Shown here: positions 32,369 through 40,544 of the stretch, one piece after another
How positions within the stretch are numbered: the stretch's first letter is position 1
Layout: every line of letters starts with the position of its first letter
Assembly: GCA_002450335.1 (NCBI GenBank)
Contig: DJZB01000033.1
Coordinates: forward strand, 1-46,358
DNA from: Rhodobiaceae bacterium UBA6963
Lineage (GTDB): Bacteria > Pseudomonadota > Alphaproteobacteria > RS24
DNA: 46,358 bases
Direction: 5' to 3'
Program-made: the position numbers and the translations under genes
The notes under the pieces: model-generated
The model's database searches: none
What the model was told of the DNA's origin: nothing
The model's input: only the letters and a program-made list of their open reading frames with translations

Positions 32369-34413
32369 CAGGTGTCTTCCTTATCACCGGTATCTTCTTC
32401 GGCAATCTCAATCATTAGATCATTAACGCTTACTTGTTGGTCAGAAACAATTCTGACATCAATGACATCACCTTTTACTTCAGAGAAAATTTCATGCTGC
32501 ATTTTCATAGCTTCAACAACTGCAAGCTTTTGACCCTCTTCAACCTTGTCGCCAACCTTAACAAACACTTCAATGACACGGCCATGCAGTGGTGCCGTAA
32601 CCACCCCCCCTGCAGAGCCGTCAGCCCCGTCATCAGTCACAAGCAATTGGTTAATACTCGATAAAAATATCGCTGTATCTGCCGATTGCAGCGCATGATA
32701 CAGCACATTTCCGTCTACAACGGCTCGGCTCTTAAAGATTTGGTTATTTACGTTGAATGAGATTGATATATCAGGCATCACCTGTTCATCATCATGTGTT
32801 TCAACAAGAATTGTTTCCGAACCCTCTTCAAAGGTAATGGCAACGTGATAAGAACCAGCTTTAGCACTTGAAACAGTGAAGTCAAAAACCTCCTCACCAA
32901 TAAGCAAGCTATAAGGTGTTTGTAAGGCGCCTGTGGTTGAAAAGTTTTTCAGCGCATCCGGTACAGATATGGCACGGCCGAGAGCTTGTTCTCTATCATG
33001 AATAAAATGAAGCACCCCCTGTAAGGCTGCCATCTCATGGCCAACAGGCTCAGCCGTATAACCGGTTTCGCCAAAAGTCTCACCAATGAATGCAGTCGTC
33101 GCCTCACCTTTAATAAAGGTTTCTTTTTCAAGACAGGTGACAAGAAAGTCTCTGTTCGTTGCCGGGCCGAGAAGCGCTGTTTGGCGCAAGGCTTCTACAA
33201 GTCTTTTGCGTGCAGTCTCACGGTCATCTCCATAAGCAATAACTTTAGCAACCATCGGGTCATAAAAAGGGGAAATATCCTGTCCCTCGACAACACCGCC
33301 GTCAAAACGCACATTATCCATAGTGGCCGGACGCCAGGCCACTATTTTACCTGTCGCTGGCATAAAATCATTATTCGGGTCTTCGGCATAAAGCCTCACC
33401 TCAATAGCGTGACCGTCCAAAGAAACATTTTCCTGCCTCAAGTCTAACGTCTCACCTTGGGCTACCTTAATTTGCATTTCGACCAAATCCAGACCTGTTA
33501 CCATTTCGGTCACCGGATGCTCGACTTGCAAGCGCGTATTCATCTCCAGAAAATAATACGCCCCACTCTGGTCGAGAAGAAACTCAACAGTTCCAGCTCC
33601 AACATAATTTATATTCCGGGCCGCTTCGACAGCCGCTGCGCCCATATCTGCCCGTAATTCAGGGGTCATAACAGGACAAGGCGACTCTTCAATAACTTTT
33701 TGATGTCGGCGTTGAACTGAACAGTCCCGTTCACCTAAATGAACAACGTGACCATGCCGATCAGCAAAAACTTGAATTTCCACATGGCGGGGATAGATAA
33801 TTGCCTTTTCCAAAATAAGCTCATCTGAACCAAAAGCATTGGCTGCTTCTGATCGAGCGGTCACAAGGGCGTTTTTAAGCTCATCCATATCCTGAACAAG
33901 CCGCATTCCACGACCACCACCACCAGCAGCAGCCTTGACCATAATGGGAAACTTAATCTCGGTGGCGGCTTGTATAAGACGTTCATCAGATTGATCTGCA
34001 TCTTCATAACCCGGCACACATGGAACGCCGGCTTCAATCATTCTGCGCTTTGCAGCAGCTTTATTCCCCATCAATGAAATTGCTTCGGCATCTGGACCAA
34101 TAAAAATCAGACCTGCCTTTTGTACTGCTTCGGCGAAATCAGCATTTTCAGATAGAAACCCATATCCGGGGTGAATGGCATCGGCATTGGTCTGGCGCGC
34201 AGCATCTAGGATATTGTCGATGACAAGATAACTTTCACCCACTGGCCCCGGCCCAATACAAATAGCCTCATCAGCAAGCATAACATGCGGTGCCTGAACG
34301 TCGGCGTCCGAATAAACAGCAACTGTTGAAATACCAAGACGACGGGCTGTCTGCATGATCCTGACGGCAATTTCGCCGCGATTAGCAATAAGGATTTTTC
34401 TGATAGACGACAT
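32368..34413 (-). CDS. Acyl-CoA carboxylase alpha subunit (biotin carboxylase plus biotin carrier)
   Basis: A 681-residue subunit that carboxylates biotin using ATP and bicarbonate. The N terminus IRKILIANRGEIAVRIMQTARRLG is diagnostic. The ATP-grasp loop is KAAAGGGGRGMR near 160-170, followed by GERDCSVQRRHQKVIEE and FLEMNTRLQVEHPVTEMVTG. The biotinylated Lys is in VEAMKMQHEIF close to the C terminus. Length and layout match AtuF/LiuD/PccA-type subunits. It is encoded after the beta subunit and an enoyl-CoA hydratase in one operon, which suits 3-methylcrotonyl- or geranyl-CoA carboxylase more than propionyl-CoA carboxylase. The substrate is not decided by sequence here. Confidence 0.92.
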   Translation of the reverse strand: MSSIRKILIANRGEIAVRIMQTARRLGISTVAVYSDADVQAPHVMLADEAICIGPGPVGESYLVIDNILDAARQTNADAIHPGYGFLSENADFAEAVQKAGLIFIGPDAEAISLMGNKAAAKRRMIEAGVPCVPGYEDADQSDERLIQAATEIKFPIMVKAAAGGGGRGMRLVQDMDELKNALVTARSEAANAFGSDELILEKAIIYPRHVEIQVFADRHGHVVHLGERDCSVQRRHQKVIEESPCPVMTPELRADMGAAAVEAARNINYVGAGTVEFLLDQSGAYYFLEMNTRLQVEHPVTEMVTGLDLVEMQIKVAQGETLDLRQENVSLDGHAIEVRLYAEDPNNDFMPATGKIVAWRPATMDNVRFDGGVVEGQDISPFYDPMVAKVIAYGDDRETARKRLVEALRQTALLGPATNRDFLVTCLEKETFIKGEATTAFIGETFGETGYTAEPVGHEMAALQGVLHFIHDREQALGRAISVPDALKNFSTTGALQTPYSLLIGEEVFDFTVSSAKAGSYHVAITFEEGSETILVETHDDEQVMPDISISFNVNNQIFKSRAVVDGNVLYHALQSADTAIFLSSINQLLVTDDGADGSAGGVVTAPLHGRVIEVFVKVGDKVEEGQKLAVVEAMKMQHEIFSEVKGDVIDVRIVSDQQVSVNDLMIEIAEEDTGDKEDT

Positions 34414-34418
34414 GATTT

Positions 34419-35234
34419 TTAATTCTCTTCTGCCCAGCGGGGTTTTCGTTTCTCTAGGAAAGAAGCAATACCCTCGCGCCCTTCTTCACCTATAATCGCT
34501 TCAGCAAAACCTTTCGCCGCAAATTCGATTATGGCTTTACCCTGAAGCGTCTGGCTGGCAAAGATAATCTCTTTACTTACCGCATTTGCATTTGGCGCAC
34601 AGCGCATAACAGCCTTTTTAATGTCAGCTTCCTGTGCTTCAGCTTCCCCTGCATCCTTTGCAACAAAATCGGCAAGCCCAATTGATAAAGCTTCTTCAGA
34701 TCCAATACGCGCCGCCGTCATCACCATACGCCGAGCAGCCGGCAGCCCCAAACGATTAACAACATGGGGAATAATCTGTGCCGGAGGTATACCAATAGCT
34801 GCCTCAGTCATAGCGAATTTTGCATCTTCAGTCACAATGACCACATCACATGCGCAAACAAGACCAAAACCTCCTGCCATTGCAGGACCTTCTACCAGAG
34901 CAATAACCGGCATAGGAAGCGTGGACAGTGCTTCAAACATTTCACCCATATGCAGGCTATATTCAGCTACGTCATCCGGCGATTTATCGGCTTGCTGGAA
35001 ATTTTCTTTAAACTCTTTTAAATCTCCACCAGCGCAAAAGACACCATCTTTCCCGCGCAGTGTCATCCCGCGTACGCTTCTATCATCACGTATTGCAGCA
35101 AGAACAGTTTGTAGTTCATCAGTAAGGGCGCGGGACATTGCGTTTTTTACATCCGGACGATTCAGCCAAACAGTCAGCCAGCCTTTATCAAGTTCTGTGA
35201 CGAGATATGTTGTATCCGGTAAATTTGCCATCAT
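34419..35234 (-). CDS. Enoyl-CoA hydratase/isomerase, AtuE/LiuC-like
   Basis: A 271-residue crotonase-fold enzyme. FCAGGDLKEF near residue 70 and MAGGFGLVCACDVVIV near 115-130 form the oxyanion hole; FAMTEAAIGIPPAQIIPHVVNRLG follows. The GIPPAQI form, in place of the common GLIPGFGGT, is that seen in methylglutaconyl- and isohexenylglutaconyl-CoA hydratases as I recall them. It lies between the two carboxylase subunit genes, with five bases to the alpha gene, and would hydrate the carboxylated enoyl-CoA made by that complex. The ATG is at 35234, 41 bases after the beta-subunit stop. The exact substrate is inferred. Confidence 0.88.
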   Translation of the reverse strand: MMANLPDTTYLVTELDKGWLTVWLNRPDVKNAMSRALTDELQTVLAAIRDDRSVRGMTLRGKDGVFCAGGDLKEFKENFQQADKSPDDVAEYSLHMGEMFEALSTLPMPVIALVEGPAMAGGFGLVCACDVVIVTEDAKFAMTEAAIGIPPAQIIPHVVNRLGLPAARRMVMTAARIGSEEALSIGLADFVAKDAGEAEAQEADIKKAVMRCAPNANAVSKEIIFASQTLQGKAIIEFAAKGFAEAIIGEEGREGIASFLEKRKPRWAEEN

Positions 35235-35275
35235 TAGTCCTATAAGTCCGATTTCCAGTTGTCTTTTTTCGCGGG

Positions 35276-36898
35276 CTACATGCGTGAAATGCCAAAGGCA
35301 TTTGGTTGAGTTTCACGGTGCTCCCGCTCCCACAATGTTTGCAGGAGGAAGCCACATATGTTTCGTGTATCACGCGGATCTATCATCCCTTGATCAAGCA
35401 TCCGTCCGGAGCTGTAAAAAGCATCACACTGACTATCAAAATGCGAAATAATTGCTGAGCTTTGTTTGGCAAGCGCATCAATATCAGGCTCTGTGTTTCG
35501 CCTTTTAGCACCTGCAAACGCAACTGCTTCCATTGTTGCGGCAGCTTGCTCGCCGCCCATAACACCCGACGACGCTGACGGCCATGTGAACAGGAAATCC
35601 GGCTCATAACCAAAACCTGACATGCCATAATTCCCTGCGCCATAACTGGCACCGACATAAAAAGTGAGCTTCGGCACGCGGATGTTAGATACAGCTTGAA
35701 TCATCTTCGCGCCATGCTTAATCATACCGGCTTGTTCGTATTCCGTACCGACCATATAGCCGGTAATATTATTCAGGAAGATAAGAGGAATATTAGCCTG
35801 ATCGACAGTCTGGAAAAAATGCGCGCCTTTAGCCGCTTCATCAGGCCCCATCGGACCATTATTAGCAACGAGAGCAACATCGTGACCAAAAATGCTCGCA
35901 TGCACACAAACCAGATTAGTACCAAAGCGATTGCTGAATTCGATAAAATCCGACCCATCTACAAGGCGTGCTATTAGTTCTCTTGAGTCATAGGGAACTT
36001 TATAATCAGTTGGTACGAGTCCGAGGATTTCTTCCTTATCATATAAAGGGTCTAGAAACTCACGCTGAGGTGTCGGTGGGCAATGACTGTTCCACCCAAG
36101 ACGCCCGACAAGCTCACGCATTTTATGAATTCCATCGGCATCATCTTCAGCCAGATGTTCCATCAAACCCGACACAGAGGCATGCATCTCTGTGCCGCCC
36201 AATTCGCGCTCATCAGCAATTTCACCGGTTGCGGCTTGAACCAGCGCAGCCCCGCCAAGAGCCGCCATGCCATTATTTTTTACCCCGACATTATAATCGG
36301 ACATGCCGGGCATATACGCCCCACCCGCCGTAGAAGGGCCATGTAAAATGGTGAAGGTCGGCACACCTGCCGCACTCGCTTTAGCGAGACTGTAAAAAAC
36401 ACGCCCTGCGTAAGCCCATCCCTCAATTTTATAGGCCATCAAATTCGCGCCGGCACTTTCAACCAGATGAATAAAGGGAAGCTTGTTTGAAATAGCAATC
36501 TGAATACAAGCTGTCAGCTTGTCAAAACCGCGTTCTGTGGCAGCCCCAGCATTGATGCCACTGTCATCCACGCAAATCATACTGCGGACACCGCTTATAT
36601 ATCCGATACCTGCCAAAATAGAAGCGCCTGGTAAACTTGTTTCACGATTAGGATCGTCGACACAATAGCTGGCTAAATTAAACAACTCGACAAATGGCAT
36701 ACCAACATCAAGTAATCTTGCCAATCTGTCACGCGGTGTTAATTGTCCGCGTTCCTCAAACCTTGGGCGACGTTTCTCAGAAGCCGCTTTAGCCCTGGCC
36801 TGAAGTTGATGTAGAAGCTCAATATTCTCTAGCTGTTCAGAACGATTTTTTTGATATGCATCGCTATTAACATCCAATCTGGACACAAATGCCGGCAT
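35276..36898 (-). CDS. Acyl-CoA carboxylase beta subunit (carboxyltransferase)
   Basis: A 540-residue carboxyltransferase. RGQLTPRDRLARLLD, FVELFNLASYCVDD and the first crotonase-like half (FIHLVESAGANLMAYKIEG, HGPSTAGGAYMPGMSDYN) bind acyl-CoA. The second half (IPLIFLNNITGYMVGTEYEQAGMIKHGAKM, YGAGNYGMSGFGYEPDFLFTWPSASSGVMGGEQAA) binds carboxybiotin. The SYCVDDPNRETSLPGASILAGIG block differs from the classical LiuB pattern (no KGGTYYP) and looks closer to AtuC-like subunits. It is the first gene of the operon beta-hydratase-alpha-TIGR03084-SDR. A substrate of branched enoyl-CoA type is likely; geranyl-CoA is possible but unproven. Confidence 0.92.
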   Translation of the reverse strand: MPAFVSRLDVNSDAYQKNRSEQLENIELLHQLQARAKAASEKRRPRFEERGQLTPRDRLARLLDVGMPFVELFNLASYCVDDPNRETSLPGASILAGIGYISGVRSMICVDDSGINAGAATERGFDKLTACIQIAISNKLPFIHLVESAGANLMAYKIEGWAYAGRVFYSLAKASAAGVPTFTILHGPSTAGGAYMPGMSDYNVGVKNNGMAALGGAALVQAATGEIADERELGGTEMHASVSGLMEHLAEDDADGIHKMRELVGRLGWNSHCPPTPQREFLDPLYDKEEILGLVPTDYKVPYDSRELIARLVDGSDFIEFSNRFGTNLVCVHASIFGHDVALVANNGPMGPDEAAKGAHFFQTVDQANIPLIFLNNITGYMVGTEYEQAGMIKHGAKMIQAVSNIRVPKLTFYVGASYGAGNYGMSGFGYEPDFLFTWPSASSGVMGGEQAAATMEAVAFAGAKRRNTEPDIDALAKQSSAIISHFDSQCDAFYSSGRMLDQGMIDPRDTRNICGFLLQTLWEREHRETQPNAFGISRM

Positions 36899-36982
36899 TT
36901 TTTTTCCTTCTAATTCAAATTTGGAATTCTAATAATTCAATATAGCATGAGGCGAGATACGAAAAATTCATCTAATACAAGA

Positions 36983-37014
36983 GTAAAAAAAGAGGCGGGT
37001 CAACCCGCCTCTTT
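36983..37014 (-). terminator. Rho-independent terminator of the TonB receptor gene
   Basis: Perfect 11-base arms aaagaggcggg and cccgcctcttt around a four-base loop (36989-37014). On the minus strand the stem runs into seven T. It lies between the receptor gene stop (37087) and the start of the carboxylase operon (36898), so it separates two units of the same direction. The remaining bases of this gap must hold the promoter of the carboxylase operon, which I could not define. Confidence 0.9.
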
Positions 37015-37086
37015 CAATATGTTATTGCTCATAAAACCTTTCAGATCCCTCCGAATTATTCATATAAGCAATTCAAGTCTCAGTAC

Positions 37087-39372
37087 TTACCAACTCATTG
37101 AAGCTGTCAGACCATAAGTGACCGGCTCTCCAAAATAACCGAGGGTCATACCACCAAAACCTGCACCAAAATCGATGTAGTTTGCGACATACTCTTCATC
37201 CCCGATATTTTTACCCCAAAGTGTCAGTTTCATGGTGTCATTACCGAATGGGAGGTCTGACCAGATAAGCTGGGCGTCAACTGTCCCATATGAGTCGACC
37301 AGTGTGTTGTAGGCGTTATATCCACCACCATCACCGCCAACAAGCGCGTATGGATATACGAAGTAATCATCAACATATGAATAATCAACATTCAACTTCA
37401 GAGAACCGTTTTCATTATTCATAAGATCAGCATCAAAACCGATACCCAGTGAATTTTCCGGGGCATGCGGCAGAGCTCTGTTATTGGCAACATCAGTACC
37501 AAGCTCCAGGAACTCATCATATTCGGCGTCAAGATAGCCATAGCTGAATCTCATCATCAGACGCTCATTCGCCATAAACAGTGCTTCAATTTCAAGACCA
37601 CTAATTGTTGCCTGACCGGCATTTCTCACATTAGAGGCAGCCGCACCTTGCGCCGTAAAGATAGACAATTGCATATCTTCATGCTCATTGGTGAACAAGG
37701 CTGTATTCAACTGAAGACGATCTTCCATCAGGCGCATTTTCGCACCAATCTCAAAGGAATTTACTTCCTCAGCTTCATAAGGTGAAGTTGTCTCTCCAAT
37801 GGAACCTGCTTCGCCGTTGAAACCACCTGACTTAAAGCCCTTGGCAAAACGCGCATAGAGATTGATATCGTCATTATAAGCATATTCAAATGAAAGCTCC
37901 GGTGACACATCGTCAAACTCTGTTGAGGCTGTGGTTCCGGCTGGAATGAATGTACATGGGAATGTACCCAAACATGCCGCAATTGTAGTCGGATCACTGG
38001 AAGCGAGTGCAATATTTGTACGGACGATACTTTTTTCCTCTTCCGTGTAGCGCAGTCCACCTTTGACAGTCAGCTGATCTGACAGAGGATAATCAAGCTG
38101 CGCGTAAACTGCATAAGCTTCAGTTTCACTCCCATATTGAGAGTCAAACGAAACGCCGCCACCAAAGTATTGTTGCGGGTTATTCGTATAGGCATCATCT
38201 GTGTAGTAATAAGCGCCCACGACGTAATTTATATCGCCACGCGAACCTACAAGTTGGAATTCCTGACTTTTAGACTCAAAATCAGTGAAACGTGATGTGT
38301 GTGCAATAAAGTAAGGCGAACCATCCAGATCAAGAACATCAGACCACTCCATATCACGGATACCTGTGATGGACTTGAACACAGCGTTATCGAGCTGGGC
38401 TTCAATGGTCAATGAGTGACCTTTGATTTTGGATTTTTCCTGAACATTATTATCCAGTTGGACATTTTCCTGCCTGTCGGCAAAAACATGCTGGTCAAGT
38501 GGGAAGAAAGCGCCACCAAATGCATAGAAAGGTGATGCAGGGTCCCAAATACCGCCTGCACTCACGCGTACTGGCTGGGAATAAGGTGGAGTTTGCGAGG
38601 TATTGCTATAGTCATAGCTATAATCAATGACCACATCATCAGTTAGGTCATAGCTAAAAGCGGCAATCGCTGAAACTTGATCTTTATCTTCCAACTCACC
38701 GTCAGGGCCTGTAGACTCAACAACACCATCACGATTAATCATGTAGGCAGAAATTTTGGTCCGCAGTTTACCTGTTTGACCAATATCCATTTTAAGCTTT
38801 GCGTGCTTGCGGTTGTAATTACCAAACCCGATTTCGGCTGATAGACCAGACTCGTCTGAAGGTTTTTTGGTCACAACGTTAATGGCACCAGCAAGAGTGT
38901 TACGTCCATAAAGCGTTCCTTGTGGGCCACGCAATACTTCCATTCTTTCTACATCAGCAACATCAAAGATACCGCCTTGTGTTTTACCGATATAGACACC
39001 GTTCAAATACATTCCAACAGTCGTTTCCCAAGTAATCGCAGGGTTAATTGTTACGCCACCACGGATGGCAACTTGAGCCGCTGTTCCGTTATTTGGTGCA
39101 TTTGTAATGCGAAGGTTTGGTGTATATTTTTCTAGGCCTGAAATGGAAGACATCTGACGTTCTTCCAAAAAATCACTGCTGTAAGCTGAAACAGCTGCCG
39201 CAACTTCTTGAAGGCTTTCTTCACGCTTCTGAGCTGTAACAACAATTTCATCAAGAGCTTGAGCTGACGCAGAGGACACATTCATGCCTCCCGAAACAGC
39301 TATTGAAAGCCCGAAAACGCAAGCTTTTTTATAAATACTGTCCATAGACAGTACATTTGATTTACTTAGCAT
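37087..39372 (-). CDS. TonB-dependent receptor
   Basis: A 761-residue outer membrane receptor. A signal peptide ends near SSASAQA; the TonB box and plug start are LDEIVVTAQKREESLQEV. The plug carries VAIRGG and VERMEVLRGPQGTLYGRNTLAGAINVVTKKP, the strongest family motif. Barrel strands continue to GLTASMSW with an aromatic last residue. The ATG at 39372 has GGGAGG about eight bases upstream. The type (VTAQKREESLQ) is widespread in oligotrophic alphaproteobacteria, with ligands from siderophores to plant and terpenoid compounds; nothing here fixes the ligand. Position beside an atu/liu-like operon makes a hydrophobic substrate conceivable only. Confidence 0.93.
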   Translation of the reverse strand: MLSKSNVLSMDSIYKKACVFGLSIAVSGGMNVSSASAQALDEIVVTAQKREESLQEVAAAVSAYSSDFLEERQMSSISGLEKYTPNLRITNAPNNGTAAQVAIRGGVTINPAITWETTVGMYLNGVYIGKTQGGIFDVADVERMEVLRGPQGTLYGRNTLAGAINVVTKKPSDESGLSAEIGFGNYNRKHAKLKMDIGQTGKLRTKISAYMINRDGVVESTGPDGELEDKDQVSAIAAFSYDLTDDVVIDYSYDYSNTSQTPPYSQPVRVSAGGIWDPASPFYAFGGAFFPLDQHVFADRQENVQLDNNVQEKSKIKGHSLTIEAQLDNAVFKSITGIRDMEWSDVLDLDGSPYFIAHTSRFTDFESKSQEFQLVGSRGDINYVVGAYYYTDDAYTNNPQQYFGGGVSFDSQYGSETEAYAVYAQLDYPLSDQLTVKGGLRYTEEEKSIVRTNIALASSDPTTIAACLGTFPCTFIPAGTTASTEFDDVSPELSFEYAYNDDINLYARFAKGFKSGGFNGEAGSIGETTSPYEAEEVNSFEIGAKMRLMEDRLQLNTALFTNEHEDMQLSIFTAQGAAASNVRNAGQATISGLEIEALFMANERLMMRFSYGYLDAEYDEFLELGTDVANNRALPHAPENSLGIGFDADLMNNENGSLKLNVDYSYVDDYFVYPYALVGGDGGGYNAYNTLVDSYGTVDAQLIWSDLPFGNDTMKLTLWGKNIGDEEYVANYIDFGAGFGGMTLGYFGEPVTYGLTASMSW

Positions 39373-39431
39373 TTAGCATACCTCCCTAACAAACGTTATG
39401 CAGAGATTACGTTGGCAAATTTACAGCCATT

Positions 39432-39488
39432 AATAAACGAACATAATTCGGAAAATAATGTTATGTGCCCATATGTTGCATTTATGCA
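39432..39488. promoter_or_regulatory. AT-rich region with inverted repeats upstream of the TonB receptor
   Basis: A near-perfect repeat (aacataatt / aataatgtt, one mismatch, centre cggaa) and a 12-base palindrome tgcatttatgca lie between the receptor gene and tRNA-Pro. They sit where the receptor's promoter should be and may be operator sites. Neither matches the classical Fur box. Confidence 0.3.
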
Positions 39489-39500
39489 TCATATCTTATG

Positions 39501-39534
39501 GGCAAAAACTCTAGGATTTTTGTGAATTTTTGCC
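39501..39534 (-). terminator. Possible terminator of the tRNA-Pro transcript
   Basis: Arms ggcaaaaa and tttttgcc (eight bases, perfect) with an 18-base loop start five bases after the tRNA's CCA on the minus strand. The loop is large and no separate T-run follows, so termination would be weak. Confidence 0.35.
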
Positions 39535-39538
39535 TAAT

Positions 39539-39615
39539 TGGTCGGAGTGGCGGGATTTGAACCCACGACCCCTTGTCCCCCAGACAAGTGCGCTACCGGG
39601 CTGCGCTACACTCCG
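39539..39615 (-). tRNA. tRNA-Pro, anticodon GGG, CCA encoded
   Basis: On the minus strand the acceptor arms CGGAGTG and CACTCCG pair fully, the anticodon stem CTTGT/ACAAG encloses the loop CTGGGGG (anticodon GGG at 39581-39579), and the T-arm contains GGTTCAAATCC. Discriminator A (39542) is followed by genomically encoded CCA (39541-39539). It decodes CCC/CCU proline codons. A tRNA-Pro after the ihfA-MerR pair is a known alphaproteobacterial arrangement. Confidence 0.97.
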
Positions 39616-39682
39616 TCCAATTAAAGGCAATTGGCTATTATCTAGGAGTTTTTGAGACAAGACGCAACAGAGTTTATTGAGC

Positions 39683-40081
39683 TTAGGATTCGTCTGTCTT
39701 CAGAAGCAGTTTGGCTTTCTCCAAAGTCTCACGAATATTTTGTAGAACCATTTTTGTTTTCGGGTCAAAGCCTGCATGTTCTTCATCAGATGCTATTGCA
39801 GGATCAAGACCGGATGCATCGGAACGCAAAAGGATGCTTGCATCTTTTTCCTTGAGAAGCTTTTGAACGCCTTTAATCGTCATGCCCTTATCATGAAGCA
39901 GGTGTTTGATACCCATAATCAAGGCAATATCATCAGGCCTGTAAAGCCGACGTCCACTTGCGTTTTTCATGGGTTGTATCTGCTTAAACTTGCCCTCCCA
40001 AAATCGGAGGACATGGGTATCAACTTGCAGAATTTCTGCCACTTCACTGATGGATTTAAAAGCTTCTGGTGACTTTGTCAC
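39683..40081 (-). CDS. MerR-family transcriptional regulator
   Basis: A 132-residue regulator with an N-terminal winged helix: FKSISEVAEILQVDTHVLRFWEGKF, then GRRLYRPDDIALIMGIKHLLHDKGMTIKGVQKLL at about 40-75. The C-terminal half is a charged helix for dimerisation and has no cysteine cluster for metal binding. This is the MerR protein regularly found after ihfA in alphaproteobacteria; its ligand is unknown. The GTG start at 40081 overlaps the ihfA stop as GTGA, so translation is coupled. It stands before tRNA-Pro on the same strand. Confidence 0.9.
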   Translation of the reverse strand: MTKSPEAFKSISEVAEILQVDTHVLRFWEGKFKQIQPMKNASGRRLYRPDDIALIMGIKHLLHDKGMTIKGVQKLLKEKDASILLRSDASGLDPAIASDEEHAGFDPKTKMVLQNIRETLEKAKLLLKTDES

Positions 40082-40392
40082 TTGGATGTAAATTTCTTAA
40101 AGGCTTCATTTATGCGGTCCTTCATCACATGGCTTGCACGAAATGATAGAACTCTGCGTGGGGTAATTGGAACTTCTTCACCGGTTTTGGGATTACGACC
40201 AATACGCCCGCTTTTCTGGCGGACAGAGAAAGTTCCAAAAGAAGAGAGCTTGACTTCTTCACCTGCAACCAGCGCAGTGGAAACTTCGTCAAGTACAGCT
40301 TCAACAATTTCAGATGATTCAACGCGGGAAAGACCGATTTCATTGTAGACGGCTTCACTCAAATCAGCACGTGTTAGTGTTTTGTTTGACAT
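40078..40392 (-). CDS. ihfA: Integration host factor subunit alpha
   Basis: A 104-residue DNA-bending protein that pairs with IhfB. TLTRADLSEAVYNEIGLSRVESSEIVEAVLDEVSTALVAGEEVKLSSFGTF forms the helical body, and GRNPKTGEEVPITPRRVLSFRAS the beta arms with the intercalating proline. The annotated frame could run to 40425, but ATG 40392 has GGAGG seven bases before it and matches the family N terminus. It is coupled to the MerR gene (four-base overlap). Upstream lies a 150-base non-coding stretch and then plsX; the fabH gene usual between them is absent. Confidence 0.95.
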   Translation of the reverse strand: MSNKTLTRADLSEAVYNEIGLSRVESSEIVEAVLDEVSTALVAGEEVKLSSFGTFSVRQKSGRIGRNPKTGEEVPITPRRVLSFRASHVMKDRINEAFKKFTSK

Positions 40393-40459
40393 GTAACCTC
40401 CAAAATAATGCTTAAATATAAGCACAAGGGATAGTCTGGAAACAACTGATTTTTATAGC

Positions 40460-40476
40460 AAATAAAGACTTTATTT
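40460..40476. promoter_or_regulatory. Palindrome upstream of ihfA
   Basis: Eight-base arms aaataaag and ctttattt around a single base, about 70 bases before the ihfA ATG. It lies in the region where an ihfA promoter would be (a TATAAA-like element follows on the minus strand). It may be an operator. Confidence 0.35.
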
Positions 40477-40544
40477 ATAATTTGAGGCACTGAATTGTAT
40501 ATCTGTGGACATTTTATTAAAAAAATATTGTTAAATAGTTATAG

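Noticed and set aside
34621..35451. 276-codon open frame on the plus strand
   Set aside because: It is the antisense shadow of the enoyl-CoA hydratase gene and the end of the carboxyltransferase gene; its translation is Ser/Ala/Pro-rich without any domain, and it has no ribosome site.
35968..36333. 121-codon open frame on the plus strand
   Set aside because: Antisense of the carboxyltransferase gene, His/Pro/Arg-rich composition, no family resemblance.
39539..39615. tRNA-Pro as an integration site of a mobile element
   Set aside because: No integrase gene or direct repeat of the tRNA 3' end is seen in the window; the TonB receptor next to it looks like ordinary chromosomal content.
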